A stretch of 64,000 bases of DNA from Bacteroidales bacterium (GTDB taxonomy: Bacteria > Bacteroidota > Bacteroidia > Bacteroidales > UBA932), in assembly GCA_028724885.1 (NCBI GenBank), contig JAQYTJ010000013.1, forward strand, positions 62,001 through 126,000, read 5' to 3'. A program made the position numbers and the translations under genes. This document shows positions 16,727 through 25,724 of the stretch, one piece after another. A model generated the notes under the pieces. That model was given only the letters and a program-made list of their open reading frames with translations, was not told the origin of the DNA and ran no database searches. Each line of letters opens with the position of its first letter. Position 1 is the stretch's first letter.

Positions 16727-17851
16727 ATGATGAAACATTATGTTTTGGCCGCAATGCTTGTTCTGTCCCTGACAGGATGTGGCAATTCTCTGAAAAAGTA
16801 CAACGACAAACAGGACGATGTGATCCTTAGGCAGGACATTTTCAATACCTCTATGAAAGAAGGCATATCCTGCTACAGGATTCCTTCGATAGTTACCGCA
16901 CCTAATGGTGACCTCATAGCAGCCATTGATGAAAGAGTTCTTTCCTGTGCCGATCTTCGAGGGGGGAGAGACATAAACATAGCGATTCGCAGAAGTTCCG
17001 ACAATGGAGCAACATGGGGACCGATTGAAATTGTGGCCGACTTTCCTCTTGGCAAATCTTGCTCTGATCCATCAATGATAGTGGATAACATTTCTAAAGA
17101 GATATTCTTATTTTACAATTTCATGGATCTGGACAACGAACCAGATGTATACTATTTGCACGTTATGAGGAGCAAAGACAATGGATTGACATGGTCAGGC
17201 CCAGAGGACATAACTTCGCAGATCACAGACTCAACATGGCATAATGACTTAAAATTCATTACATCTGGCAGGGGTACGCAAACCTCTGACGGGACTTTGC
17301 TTCATACATTAGTGAACTTACAGCATGGGCTTCATGCTTTTGGAAGCGAAGATCATGGGAATTCATGGCATCTTTTCAGCAAGGCTCTTCCCTATGGCGA
17401 TGAATCTAAAATCGTAGAACTTCCCGATGGGCGATGGATGATAAATTGCAGACTGAACAAGATGCCAGGCAGACAAATTTATGTTTCTGACGACAGGGGC
17501 AAGACATGGTCTGGCCGAATCGATCCGACTCTCGTTGATCCAGGATGTAACGCAAGCATCATCACATACACTTCCAAGCGTTATGGCTCAGATAAGGACA
17601 GACTGCTTTTCGCGAATGCAAATGACTCCTCAGCAAGGCAGAATCTAACGATAAGAATCAGCTATGACTGCGGAGAGACTTGGAGCGAAGGAAAGACAAT
17701 TTACAGTGGGGAATCGGCATATTCATCAATGACTATTCTTCAGAATGGAGATATTGCCGTATTTTATGAAAAAGATGACTATTCCAAAAATGAAGTAGCT
17801 GTCTTTTCTCTTGAATGGCTCACTGATGGAACTGACCACTACAAAAAATAA
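16727..17851 (+). CDS. GH33 exo-sialidase lipoprotein
   Basis: About 374 residues, a surface or periplasmic sialidase. The lipobox LSLTGC near residue 16 marks a lipoprotein. The catalytic YRIPSI motif carries the first Arg of the Arg triad, followed by an IDER segment that fits the catalytic Asp. Asp-box repeats of the six-bladed propeller are obvious: SSDNGATW, SKDNGLTW, SEDHGNSW, SDDRGKTW and SYDCGETW. The enzyme would release terminal sialic acid from host glycans. The track starts at TTG 16721; ATG 16727 or 16730 fits the short signal better. No sialic-acid catabolic genes (nanA/nanE) are adjacent, so released sugar would be used elsewhere. Last gene of the unit beginning at 10124. Confidence 0.85.
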   Translation: MMKHYVLAAMLVLSLTGCGNSLKKYNDKQDDVILRQDIFNTSMKEGISCYRIPSIVTAPNGDLIAAIDERVLSCADLRGGRDINIAIRRSSDNGATWGPIEIVADFPLGKSCSDPSMIVDNISKEIFLFYNFMDLDNEPDVYYLHVMRSKDNGLTWSGPEDITSQITDSTWHNDLKFITSGRGTQTSDGTLLHTLVNLQHGLHAFGSEDHGNSWHLFSKALPYGDESKIVELPDGRWMINCRLNKMPGRQIYVSDDRGKTWSGRIDPTLVDPGCNASIITYTSKRYGSDKDRLLFANANDSSARQNLTIRISYDCGETWSEGKTIYSGESAYSSMTILQNGDIAVFYEKDDYSKNEVAVFSLEWLTDGTDHYKK

Positions 17852-17899
17852 TTCACGCCTGCACTATGGATGATAAAGGCTAGTAGGATGTCATTCACT

Positions 17900-17930
17900 C
17901 TTATCCAGCATCTTGACAATTCTGGATAAG
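17900..17930. terminator. Inverted repeat between convergent sialidase and phosphatase genes
   Basis: Perfect 9-base arms, CTTATCCAG and CTGGATAAG, with a 13-base loop, lie in the 116-base gap between two convergent genes. The position fits a bidirectional terminator; a T-run is only weakly present. Confidence 0.45.
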
Positions 17931-17967
17931 AAGTGTTTTAGGAATCTACCTGGGGAAGATAAATCCG

Positions 17968-19065
17968 TTATTTCTGCAGCACTGACATTATTCTCTTGCA
18001 TACATCGGTGTTCTCCATGATGCCGCTGAACTGGCACGCAGAGACTCCAAAAGCATAGAGAGGCACTAATGAGGCTGAATGACTGCCGGTAGCGAATCCA
18101 ACCGTAACCCCACTCTCCCCTTTCGTGAAATCTTTGTCATTCGAGAGAACATAAACAGCTCCGGTCTCATGGTCAGCCGTCACGATTACTAGCGTCCCAT
18201 CATGTGTCTGGGCATAATCGAATGCTGAATTAACCGCTTTGTCGAACTCTTCCATCTCGAACATAAGCTGCTCTGCATTTCCGGCATGCGCTGCATGATC
18301 GATGTGCGAACCCTCAACCATCAGGAAAAATCCGTTTTTATCATCGTCCAAGAGATCGATCGCATGAGAAGTGACATCCGAGAGGTAATCTGTACCGTGG
18401 TCAATAGCCATCGGATACGAACCATCTGCAAACAATGCAAGCACGGGTGCCTCAGAGATCGCAGCAAAATCCTCCGGAGTCTCTACATAGGTGTAGCCCG
18501 CATCCTTCATTTCTTCCAGTAGCGATCTGCCATTATTGCTTTTGTTCCTTTCAAAATATTTTCTTCCGCCGCCTGCTAATACATCGGGCTTTAATTCAAC
18601 CAGATCCTCTGCTATTTCGTCTCTGTCGTCCCTTGACTTTTGATGTGCGATGAACCCAGCTGGCGTGGCATCAACTACGTGAGACGTAACGACGATTCCT
18701 GTGGACTTCCCAATTGCTTTGGCATATTCGGTTAGATTCTGAACCCTGGTCTCATCGGGGAGCATCCCTATCATTCCATTGTTTGTCTTGTTTCCTGTAG
18801 CAAGAGCCGTGGCTGAAGCAGCTGAGTCGGTGACCCTGTTGTTCTTAGAATATGTCTTGCACAACCCAACGAATTGAGCCCTATCGAAGCATGTCATTTC
18901 GTAATTCTGGTCAACCATCCATGCGGAAACCGCCCCGAGGCCCATTCCGTCACCGATGAACATGATCACATTCTTAACCTTATCCTCCTTTGGAGCCTTA
19001 TCTTTCGAATACGCCTGACTGACAAGCAATAATGCAGCAGACAGCACCAGAATCAATTTTTTCAT
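17968..19065 (-). CDS. Alkaline phosphatase (PhoA family)
   Basis: A 365-residue exported alkaline phosphatase that frees phosphate from organic esters in the periplasm. Signal peptide MKKLILVLSAALLLVSQAYS. Metal and catalytic motifs: IMFIGDGMG, the nucleophile Ser in VTDSAASATALATG, GSHIDHAAHAGN, TADHETG and GSHSASLVPLYAFG. The length is shorter than E. coli PhoA (about 450 residues) and typical of the compact bacteroidal form. A possible -7 box (TAAATTTG on the minus strand, 19082-19089) lies about 17 bases upstream of the start, without a clear -33 partner. No pho regulator genes are nearby. The 269-base gap upstream shows no ORF. Confidence 0.92.
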   Translation of the reverse strand: MKKLILVLSAALLLVSQAYSKDKAPKEDKVKNVIMFIGDGMGLGAVSAWMVDQNYEMTCFDRAQFVGLCKTYSKNNRVTDSAASATALATGNKTNNGMIGMLPDETRVQNLTEYAKAIGKSTGIVVTSHVVDATPAGFIAHQKSRDDRDEIAEDLVELKPDVLAGGGRKYFERNKSNNGRSLLEEMKDAGYTYVETPEDFAAISEAPVLALFADGSYPMAIDHGTDYLSDVTSHAIDLLDDDKNGFFLMVEGSHIDHAAHAGNAEQLMFEMEEFDKAVNSAFDYAQTHDGTLVIVTADHETGAVYVLSNDKDFTKGESGVTVGFATGSHSASLVPLYAFGVSACQFSGIMENTDVCKRIMSVLQK

Positions 19066-19334
19066 GAAATATTATTTTTTACAAATTTAACGAAAAATCC
19101 TTTTCTGACCTACCTGGCCCAATATTGTCATAAAATTATAACATACGAGAAAACTTCATGTCACCGCAGCCACTGAAAAAGTTCCTTCGGTGTAATTTAT
19201 GAGAGTGATCTATTCTTACTCATCCGAAAACAAATTCAAATATTAAATTATCATAGAGTTAAAACTCCTCTAATAATACTTTTCGGTACCATCTAGTCAC
19301 CATGTTTTCTCAGCCTGTCGAACGGCACTATCTA

Positions 19335-19928
19335 TCAGGAAAAGGCTATCCAGATGGCGCAGAAAGCCAGCAGGACTGCCATCACAATGCTGGTCTGCCT
19401 CCGGTAGTTCTTGAAGAATCTGCTCAGAAAGCCACCTGCCAGCAGCCAAGCTAAATTCGCTCCAGGGCCAGCAATCTCGAGGAAAAGAACCAACACCAAA
19501 AGATCGGAGAATCTGTTGCTGTACGGAAGCACGAACATATTGAATGCCATCAAGTCGAACACAATCATCTTCGCATTAGTCAGCTGAACTATCATCCCGG
19601 AGACGAAAGTGCATGCCTGGTCTTCTTCATCCCGGATTCCGGTGCTTCGGAGCGTCCTGTAAGCAAGATACAGGATGTAGGCAGCCCCGAGATATTTAAT
19701 GTAAGCGACATAACTGCCCAGCATGGATCCCAGGACGTGCGCCATGGCCGCCGCTATGACTGCCGCAATGGTGAAGCCCGTCAGCATGCCATACCATACC
19801 CTCATAGCAGCCTTCCGTCCGTAGCGAATGGAGACAGACAATGCAAAGATATTCGCGGGTCCAGGCGTGAATCCGACAAGCAGGACCTGCGTGAGAAGCG
19901 CAGGCAGTATTAGCAGGAGATAGCCCAT
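19335..19928 (-). CDS. LysE/RhtB-family amino-acid exporter
   Basis: About 197 residues with six predicted membrane helices and the LysE-family N-terminal signature GFTPGPANIFALS. LysE proteins export amino acids or their analogues across the inner membrane. The polar stretch RSTGIRDEEDQ marks the cytoplasmic loop after helix 3. The track starts at a TTG (19934); the ATG two codons later is preferred. The specific substrate cannot be told. It is transcribed away from the decayed region 19935-21212, and no operon partner is visible. Confidence 0.85.
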   Translation of the reverse strand: MGYLLLILPALLTQVLLVGFTPGPANIFALSVSIRYGRKAAMRVWYGMLTGFTIAAVIAAAMAHVLGSMLGSYVAYIKYLGAAYILYLAYRTLRSTGIRDEEDQACTFVSGMIVQLTNAKMIVFDLMAFNMFVLPYSNRFSDLLVLVLFLEIAGPGANLAWLLAGGFLSRFFKNYRRQTSIVMAVLLAFCAIWIAFS

Positions 19929-19934
19929 GGGCAA

Positions 19935-21212
19935 TTCGCATTTTTGTTTCCGATTTCAAATTTAATAATTTACATGCAATTCCCAGCCCAGCCTCGACTG
20001 GCAGCGTATAGTCAGACTAACCTCAACGCACGCCACTCAGAGACACTTCGACTCCATCGCCGAAGACCTCGTGGGACGGTACAGCACCGATGGACGAAAC
20101 CCGGAACTGCCATGCCATGAAACCCGATATCGTGATAGCTGAAAAGACAAAGACTGGTGCAATGAAGTTCTTCAAAACTGAGCCAGAGAAGGAGTAAAAT
20201 ATCTCTATTTTTAGATTTCCTCTCGGATTTTATCGTTGTTATAAAGTAAATTCCGGATGCACATATAGGAAGACTAGCAGGGAGGGACTATTTGTCTTTA
20301 TTACGAATACCTTATCTTGATGCTGGCTACTATAACCTAGTTAATTGCATAACAATGAGCCCTACAGTTCGGCTGAAGCTCTTAAGGACGAAATTCTTCA
20401 AGTCCGATGACGGTCAGACCATTCGCAAGGTACTGTTCTCAAGCCCCTGATAAACTACGAAACTTAAAATTGGGTGAATCTCGATGAAATCGGAGATACT
20501 TACTTCGAAGGAGGTCATATGCCGCAGGACACCCGAGTCGACAAAGCGTTCAGCCTCTCTTGTGACTGTAGCGCCGATTCTGGTTAGAGCCCAGAAAAAG
20601 TGCGGAAAACAGGAAATTGATTTTTCTTTTGAATATAGGATTTCTGAGGATGGGAATACTTTTTTGACAGAGTCTTCAGGAACTTTCATCCCAAGCATGA
20701 CCAGGGCTAGATGACGACATGCATTCTTGACGATCAGCAGGAGTTTATTCCTGTTTTCAGCAATGGGACATCCATTTGAGCAGTTTGCTGAGATGATATT
20801 GAGTGGCACGGTTACTTCTGGCTCCTCTTTCGCATGAAGGATAGCCGATTGGGTCTTTTTGCCGTAGGGGTTCACGTAATAGCTTCGGTATATCTTCTCC
20901 GCAATGAAGTGTGTCTTCTCCAGCGTGCTGTGGGGCTGACCGTTGCTGAGGCTCGTGCGCTTATAGCGATAGAGATTCTGTAGAAGATAATCTTTCCCCA
21001 CCTTGTCCCCTTGCAACTCACTCGGGAGTGGATATGGCGTGCATGGCGATGTAGTGGTGGATGACCGATTTTTGCCAGTCTCAACTGCCAGCCAAAAGTC
21101 AGTGCAACTCCAATCCATACGCCCCATGGGCACTTCTCCTCCCGAGCGATTTGCATGGAGGCTTTGCGACAGGGAAAACGCAAGGGTGAGACTATTGGAC
21201 GTAAACCTAAAA
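19935..21212. other. Gene-poor 1.28-kb stretch, probably decayed mobile DNA
   Basis: No convincing gene. A minus-strand 278-codon frame (20414-21250) has no recognisable motif, starts inside the dnaK-distal hairpin and would be transcribed through it. On the plus strand, short broken frames show transposase-like (20035-20113) and perhaps recombinase-like (about 21130-21210) wording separated by stops. The GAATAT word that is common elsewhere occurs only once here. I read this as the remains of an insertion element. Confidence 0.4.
20035..20196 (+). pseudogene. Possible transposase remnant (DUF772-like N-terminus)
   Basis: The plus-strand frame from 20035 reads RHFDSIAEDLVGRYSTDGRN and then PELP, reminiscent of the N-terminal DUF772 region of IS5/IS1182-type transposases (…LY..D.GRP.I.P). 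It runs into a stop about 15 codons later, and a separate fragment reads KFFKTEPEKE before TAA. No inverted repeats were found. This is a weak call based on pattern memory. Confidence 0.25.
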
Positions 21213-21243
21213 TGGGCTGTGCCATTTTCGATGGCGCAGCCCA
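21213..21243 (-). terminator. Rho-independent terminator of dnaK
   Basis: A 13-base stem (TGGGCTGTGCCAT / ATGGCGCAGCCCA, one G-U pair) with a TTTCG loop begins 20 bases past the dnaK stop. In the direction of dnaK transcription it is followed by ATTTTAGG. Strong stem, short T-run. Confidence 0.75.
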
Positions 21244-21262
21244 CTGACATTATGCGTATGCT

Positions 21263-23155
21263 TTATTGCTCATCTGGACCTTGGTCCGGACCATTCTGAG
21301 GACCCTGAGGGCCTGCCTGAGGACCTTGCGGACCTTGTTGTGGCCCCTGCTGGGCGCTCTGACCAGCCTGGTACATCTTCTCGAAGGCCTTGCTAAGGTC
21401 AGAAGAGTACTTGTCGATGTCTGATAGGTTCTGATTCTTGATGGCCTCCTTCAAAGAAGTGATGTCAGACTCAACCTCGGACTTGACGTCAGCTGGAACC
21501 TTGTCCCCGTTCTCTTTCAGGAATTTCTCAGCCTGGAAGCAGAGAGAATCAGCGTTGTTGATTTTGTCGGCCTTCTCCTTAGCCTCCTTATCGGCATCCT
21601 CGTTAGCCTTAGCCTCGTCACGCATCTTCTGTATTTCTTGCTCGGACAATCCCGAAGAAGCCTCGATTCTGATGTTCTGCTCCTTGCCAGTAGCCTTATC
21701 CTTTGCAGATACGTTCAGAATGCCATTGGCATCGATGTCGAAGGTAACCTCTATCTGAGGCACTCCCCTAGGAGCAGGAGCGATTCCATCAAGATGGAAT
21801 ATTCCCAATTCCTTATTATCCTTTGCCATAGGACGCTCGCCCTGAAGCACGTGGATTTCAACAGAAGGCTGATTATCAGCCGCAGTGGAGAACACCTGAG
21901 ACTTCCTGGTAGGAATCGTGGTATTGGACTCGATGAGCTTAGTCATCACACCTCCAAGAGTCTCGATCCCGAGAGACAGAGGAGTAACATCCAGCAGAAG
22001 CACGTCCTTCACGTCGCCTGCAAGCACGCCACCCTGGATTGATGCGCCGATGGCAACGACCTCGTCCGGGTTAACGCTCCTATTTGGTTCTTTGCCGAAA
22101 AAGCTCTTCACGATTTCCTGAATCTTAGGGATACGCGTAGAACCACCTACGAGCAGAACTTCATCGATGTCGGAAGGCTGCAGGCCTGCATCTTTGAGTG
22201 CCTTACGGCAAGGTTCAACCGTCTTCTGGAACAGGTTATCGCAAAGTTCCTCGAATTTGGCTCTAGTAAGAGTCTTCACAAGGTGCTTCGGAACTCCGTC
22301 AACCGGCATGATATAAGGCAGGTTGATCTCCGAAGATGTCTGGTTGGAAAGCTCAATCTTTGCTTTCTCGGCAGCTTCCTTAAGCCTCTGCAATGCCATT
22401 GGATCCTTCTTAAGATCCACCACGCCGCCATTGTCCTTTGCGAACTCGCTCGCAAGCCAGTCGATGACAACCTGATCGAAATCATCACCTCCCAGGTGAG
22501 TATCGCCATTTGTGGATTTAACTTCGAACACGCCGCCGCCTAGTTCAAGTATGGAAATATCGAAGGTACCACCGCCGAGGTCGTACACAGCGACTTTCAT
22601 ATCCTTGTTTTTTTTGTCAAGGCCATAAGCCAATGCTGCAGCAGTAGGCTCGTTGATGATTCTCTTGACATCCAAGCCTGCAATCTTACCTGCCTCCTTA
22701 GTAGCCTGACGCTGTGAGTCAGAAAAGTATGCTGGAACAGTGATGACGGCCTCGGTGACCGGCTGGCGCAGATAATCCTCGGCTGTCTTCTTCATTTTCT
22801 GAAGAATCATTGCCGAAATCTCCTGTGGAGAATAGAGTTTGTCATTTATCTTTACGCGAGGGGTGTTGTTGTCACCTCTCACTACCTCGTAAGGCACCCT
22901 CGCAATTTCCCTCTGTACCAAGTCATAAGTCTCCCCCATGAATCTTTTGATCGAGAATACGGTGTTCTTAGGATTTGTGATTGCCTGACGTTTTGCAGGG
23001 TTACCTATTTTTCTCTCTCCTCCATCTGTGAATGCAACGACGGACGGAGTAGTTCTCTCACCTTCGTTGTTAATTATGACGGTTGGCTGATTGCCTTCCA
23101 TGACTGCAACGCACGAATTCGTGGTTCCAAGGTCAATTCCAATGATTTTTCCCAT
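21263..23155 (-). CDS. dnaK: Chaperone DnaK (Hsp70)
   Basis: A 630-residue Hsp70 that folds and refolds proteins with DnaJ and GrpE in the cytoplasm. ATPase-domain hallmarks are [18 protein letters not shown] at the N-terminus, [18 protein letters not shown] and [12 protein letters not shown]; the linker and substrate domain follow ([16 protein letters not shown]). The C-terminal lid ends in an unusual Gly-Pro-Gln-rich tail (repeats of GPQ) and PDQGPDEQ in place of the acidic EExK-type end of many DnaKs. No dnaJ or grpE is adjacent. It has its own 140-base upstream gap and a downstream terminator, so it is probably monocistronic. Confidence 0.97.
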   Translation of the reverse strand: MGKIIGIDLGTTNSCVAVMEGNQPTVIINNEGERTTPSVVAFTDGGERKIGNPAKRQAITNPKNTVFSIKRFMGETYDLVQREIARVPYEVVRGDNNTPRVKINDKLYSPQEISAMILQKMKKTAEDYLRQPVTEAVITVPAYFSDSQRQATKEAGKIAGLDVKRIINEPTAAALAYGLDKKNKDMKVAVYDLGGGTFDISILELGGGVFEVKSTNGDTHLGGDDFDQVVIDWLASEFAKDNGGVVDLKKDPMALQRLKEAAEKAKIELSNQTSSEINLPYIMPVDGVPKHLVKTLTRAKFEELCDNLFQKTVEPCRKALKDAGLQPSDIDEVLLVGGSTRIPKIQEIVKSFFGKEPNRSVNPDEVVAIGASIQGGVLAGDVKDVLLLDVTPLSLGIETLGGVMTKLIESNTTIPTRKSQVFSTAADNQPSVEIHVLQGERPMAKDNKELGIFHLDGIAPAPRGVPQIEVTFDIDANGILNVSAKDKATGKEQNIRIEASSGLSEQEIQKMRDEAKANEDADKEAKEKADKINNADSLCFQAEKFLKENGDKVPADVKSEVESDITSLKEAIKNQNLSDIDKYSSDLSKAFEKMYQAGQSAQQGPQQGPQGPQAGPQGPQNGPDQGPDEQ

Positions 23156-23298
23156 ATTAATTTATCTCCTATTATTTGCTTTTGAATATTTTACCGTGCC
23201 TGATTTTCAGATGCGACGCTGGAGATAATAACGAATGTTGTGCCATTTATACGAATATGCCAAAATGGCAGGATATGAATATGCGATGTCCGGATGGC

Positions 23299-23754
23299 CT
23301 ATTCATGCGACTCGAAGCGCTTTTGGGCAAGCACCTCATACTTAGTGCCTGGACGGCCATAATTAGCATAAGGGTATATGGATATGCCTCCGCGAGGGGT
23401 GAAGAAGCCTGTTACTTCAATATATTTAGGATCCATCAGCTTGACAAGATCCTTCATGATAGTGTTGACGCAGTCCTCATGGAAATCGCCGTGGTTACGG
23501 AAACTGAACAGATAGAGTTTCAAGCTCTTGCTTTCCACCATTCTGACATCAGGAATATAACTGATTCGTATTTCGGCGAAATCAGGCTGTCCGGTAATCG
23601 GACAGAGAGACGTGAACTCCGGGCAGTTGAACCTCACCCAATAGTCATTTCCTTTGTGCCTGTTCTCGAAAGTCTCGAGAACCTCGGGAGCATAATCCAT
23701 TTTATATTCAGTCTTGTGGCCCAGCTCCTTCAGGCCTTCATTAGTCCTATCCAT
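23299..23754 (-). CDS. queF: NADPH-dependent 7-cyano-7-deazaguanine reductase QueF
   Basis: A 151-residue QueF of the short (YkvM-like) type. It reduces the nitrile of preQ0 to the amine of preQ1, a step in making queuosine for tRNA. The active-site Cys lies in [11 protein letters not shown] and the family NADPH motif ESKSLKLY follows, then NHGDFHEDC with the catalytic Asp/His. Length matches the unimodular subfamily. It starts 9 bases after the stop of the YhhQ-type transporter, so the two are almost certainly co-transcribed and form a queuosine-precursor unit. Confidence 0.95.
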   Translation of the reverse strand: MDRTNEGLKELGHKTEYKMDYAPEVLETFENRHKGNDYWVRFNCPEFTSLCPITGQPDFAEIRISYIPDVRMVESKSLKLYLFSFRNHGDFHEDCVNTIMKDLVKLMDPKYIEVTGFFTPRGGISIYPYANYGRPGTKYEVLAQKRFESHE

Positions 23755-23763
23755 AATAATATA

Positions 23764-24441
23764 TTATATGTCTTTAATTTTAAAAGGATTATAAGAGATG
23801 TTCTCGTCGAATGCATCCTCGCCCTCTACTGCCTTGATTTTTCTAACCACGATATTAGTGATAGGTAATATGACAATTTCATAAAGGACCTTGAAAGAGA
23901 CTTGGCAGAGCATCATAACTGGCAGTTGACGTATTCCTGTACCCCAAAAGGCGATAGGCATGAACACTAACGAATCTAGGCACTCTCCAGCAATAGATGA
24001 AACGATTGCCCTCCATGAGAAGCCGCGGCCTTTCTGAGCCACTTTCATCCTGCTGAGGACAAAGGCATTAAGGGTAGAGCCTGCAAGAAATGCCAGTAGC
24101 GAGGCGAAAGTAACTCTAGGGGCCATATTGAACATATAGTCAAAGTGGGCTCCTCCATCCCAGAATGGAGCCGAAGGCAGCCAGACTACGATCTGACCAA
24201 CGACCACGACGAAAAAGTTCATCGCGAAGGCAGTCCATATGACAAGACGTGCCTTGCGATACCCCCAAACCTCCGCAAAGCAATCGTTCAATATGTATGA
24301 CACAGGGAAAATGATGACTGCGCCTGGCAGTGATATGTTTCCAATCGCAAATACTTTTGTAGCGAATAGGTTTGATGCTATGAGGCAGACCGTAAAAAGG
24401 ACTGCCATCAATAAAAATACAATAGAAAATTTTTGTTTCAT
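23764..24441 (-). CDS. yhhQ: YhhQ/VUT-family queuosine-precursor transporter
   Basis: A 225-residue inner-membrane protein with about six helices. The conserved block FPVSYILNDCFAEVWGYRKAR is typical of the YhhQ (VUT, DUF165) family, whose E. coli member imports preQ0/preQ1. The second half keeps AGECLDSLVFMPIAFWG, another family block. The queF gene 9 bases downstream supports import of preQ0, since QueF would turn it into preQ1. Upstream lies the GC-rich repeat island and prfA; a promoter was not recognised. Confidence 0.9.
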   Translation of the reverse strand: MKQKFSIVFLLMAVLFTVCLIASNLFATKVFAIGNISLPGAVIIFPVSYILNDCFAEVWGYRKARLVIWTAFAMNFFVVVVGQIVVWLPSAPFWDGGAHFDYMFNMAPRVTFASLLAFLAGSTLNAFVLSRMKVAQKGRGFSWRAIVSSIAGECLDSLVFMPIAFWGTGIRQLPVMMLCQVSFKVLYEIVILPITNIVVRKIKAVEGEDAFDENISYNPFKIKDI

Positions 24442-24476
24442 TATCTAGTTTTTTAAGAGGTTACCTAGTACTCTAT

Positions 24477-24603
24477 GATGGGGCGCTGCCCCCTACTATC
24501 CCCCGCGGCTCACGGCCTTCTGGCATTCGCTTGGCTAATCGCCTCGCGGATGCCCGGCCTACGCCGGTCGCGTGACCGCGACTGCTGATGGGGCGCTGCC
24601 CCC
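24477..24603. repeat. GC-rich island bounded by 17-base direct repeats
   Basis: GATGGGGCGCTGCCCCC occurs at 24477-24493 and again at 24587-24603, exactly 110 bases apart. Each copy is itself a small hairpin (GGGGC-GCT-GCCCC). The sequence between is much richer in G and C than the rest of the window and contains further dyads (for example GGCCTACGCC). It separates prfA from the yhhQ-queF pair. It looks like a REP-like or miniature mobile repeat; a terminator/attenuator role for prfA is an alternative. Confidence 0.6.
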
Positions 24604-24610
24604 CATAACT

Positions 24611-25702
24611 TTATTCTCCGGCAGCCTTGAGACGCTCGGCGTTCTCGGCGATGGTGAGATGATCAATGCACTCCTGGATGTCACCGTCCATGAAACATGG
24701 AAGGTTGTACATGGACCAGTTAATGCGATGATCTGTCACACGTCCCTGCGGATAATTATAAGTGCGAATCTTAGCCGAACGGTCGCCAGTGGAGACCATA
24801 GTTTTACGCTTAGCCCCAATTTCGTCAAGATATTTCTGGTGTTCCAGGTTATACAGACGAGATCGCAATTCCTCGAAAGCCCTCTCCTTATTCTTGATTT
24901 GCGAACGTTCCTCTTGGCACTGCACTACCAAGCCAGTAGGAATATGTGTCAGACGAACAGCCGAATATGTCGTATTCACCCCTTGTCCGCCAGGACCCGA
25001 AGAGCAAAACAAATCTAGACGAATATCATCCCACTTCAGATCCACATCGAACTCACCTGCTTCAGGGAAAACAGCCACGGAAGCAGCAGAAGTCTGAATT
25101 CGGCCTTGAGTCTCAGTCTGTGGCACCCTCTGAACGCGATGCACCCCAGATTCATATTTCATGACGCCATAGACTCCATCAGTCGAAGAAGACAACTTGA
25201 AGACAATGCTCTTGAATCCACCTGCTGTGCCAGGATTCTCGTCATTCACTTCCAGCTTCCATCCACGATTCTCCGCAAACTTGGAATACATACGGAACAA
25301 ATCGCCCGCGAAAATAGCAGCCTCGTCACCACCCGTGCCTCCACGAATCTCGACGATTGCATTCTTGCTGTCGTCAGGATCGGCAGGGAGCAGCAGTATC
25401 TTTATCTGCTCTTCCATCTCAGGAAGCTTTGGCTCGATCTCGGCGAGCTCTTCTTTTGCCATATTCCTTAAATCCTCATCCTTCTCGTTCGCTAATATAT
25501 TCTTTGCCTCACTAAGTTCATCTACCTGTTTCTTATAATCTAAGCCAGCCTGGACGATAGGCTCAAGCTCCTTATAGTCCTTGCTGAGCTGGACGAATTT
25601 CTTCATATCCGATGTCACGGATGGGTCGGACAGCTGATTCTGAAGAGAAAGGTATTTATCCCGTAAAGCCAGGATTTTTTCTATTAATGTATTTTCTGCC
25701 AT
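24611..25702 (-). CDS. prfA: Peptide chain release factor 1
   Basis: A 363-residue class-I release factor that reads UAA and UAG and triggers peptide release on the ribosome. The GGQ motif (SSGPGGQGVNTTYSAVR) contains the Gln that is methylated in most bacteria. The codon-reading tripeptide lies in RVQRVPQTETQGR, a P-x-T motif as in RF1 and unlike the SPF of RF2. The coiled N-terminal domain covers residues 1-100. Its stop is close to the GC-rich repeat island. It lies 22 bases downstream of the GNAT-like gene on the same strand. Confidence 0.96.
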   Translation of the reverse strand: MAENTLIEKILALRDKYLSLQNQLSDPSVTSDMKKFVQLSKDYKELEPIVQAGLDYKKQVDELSEAKNILANEKDEDLRNMAKEELAEIEPKLPEMEEQIKILLLPADPDDSKNAIVEIRGGTGGDEAAIFAGDLFRMYSKFAENRGWKLEVNDENPGTAGGFKSIVFKLSSSTDGVYGVMKYESGVHRVQRVPQTETQGRIQTSAASVAVFPEAGEFDVDLKWDDIRLDLFCSSGPGGQGVNTTYSAVRLTHIPTGLVVQCQEERSQIKNKERAFEELRSRLYNLEHQKYLDEIGAKRKTMVSTGDRSAKIRTYNYPQGRVTDHRINWSMYNLPCFMDGDIQECIDHLTIAENAERLKAAGE

Positions 25703-25724
25703 AAATTATGGTAGCTCCTTTTAG

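Noticed and set aside
21130-21212. Serine-recombinase-like wording (ALRQGKRKGETIGRKPK)
   Set aside because: Only about 17 residues, no catalytic domain upstream in frame, and the following residues are simply the dnaK hairpin read through; kept as a hint, not a feature.
20414-21250. 278-residue minus-strand ORF between lysE and dnaK
   Set aside because: No family motif, composition unlike neighbouring proteins, start lies inside the dnaK terminator hairpin, and the region looks decayed. Kept only as part of the 'other' stretch.
23176-23868. 230-residue plus-strand ORF across queF
   Set aside because: Shadow: queF on the minus strand has all family motifs in the same stretch.
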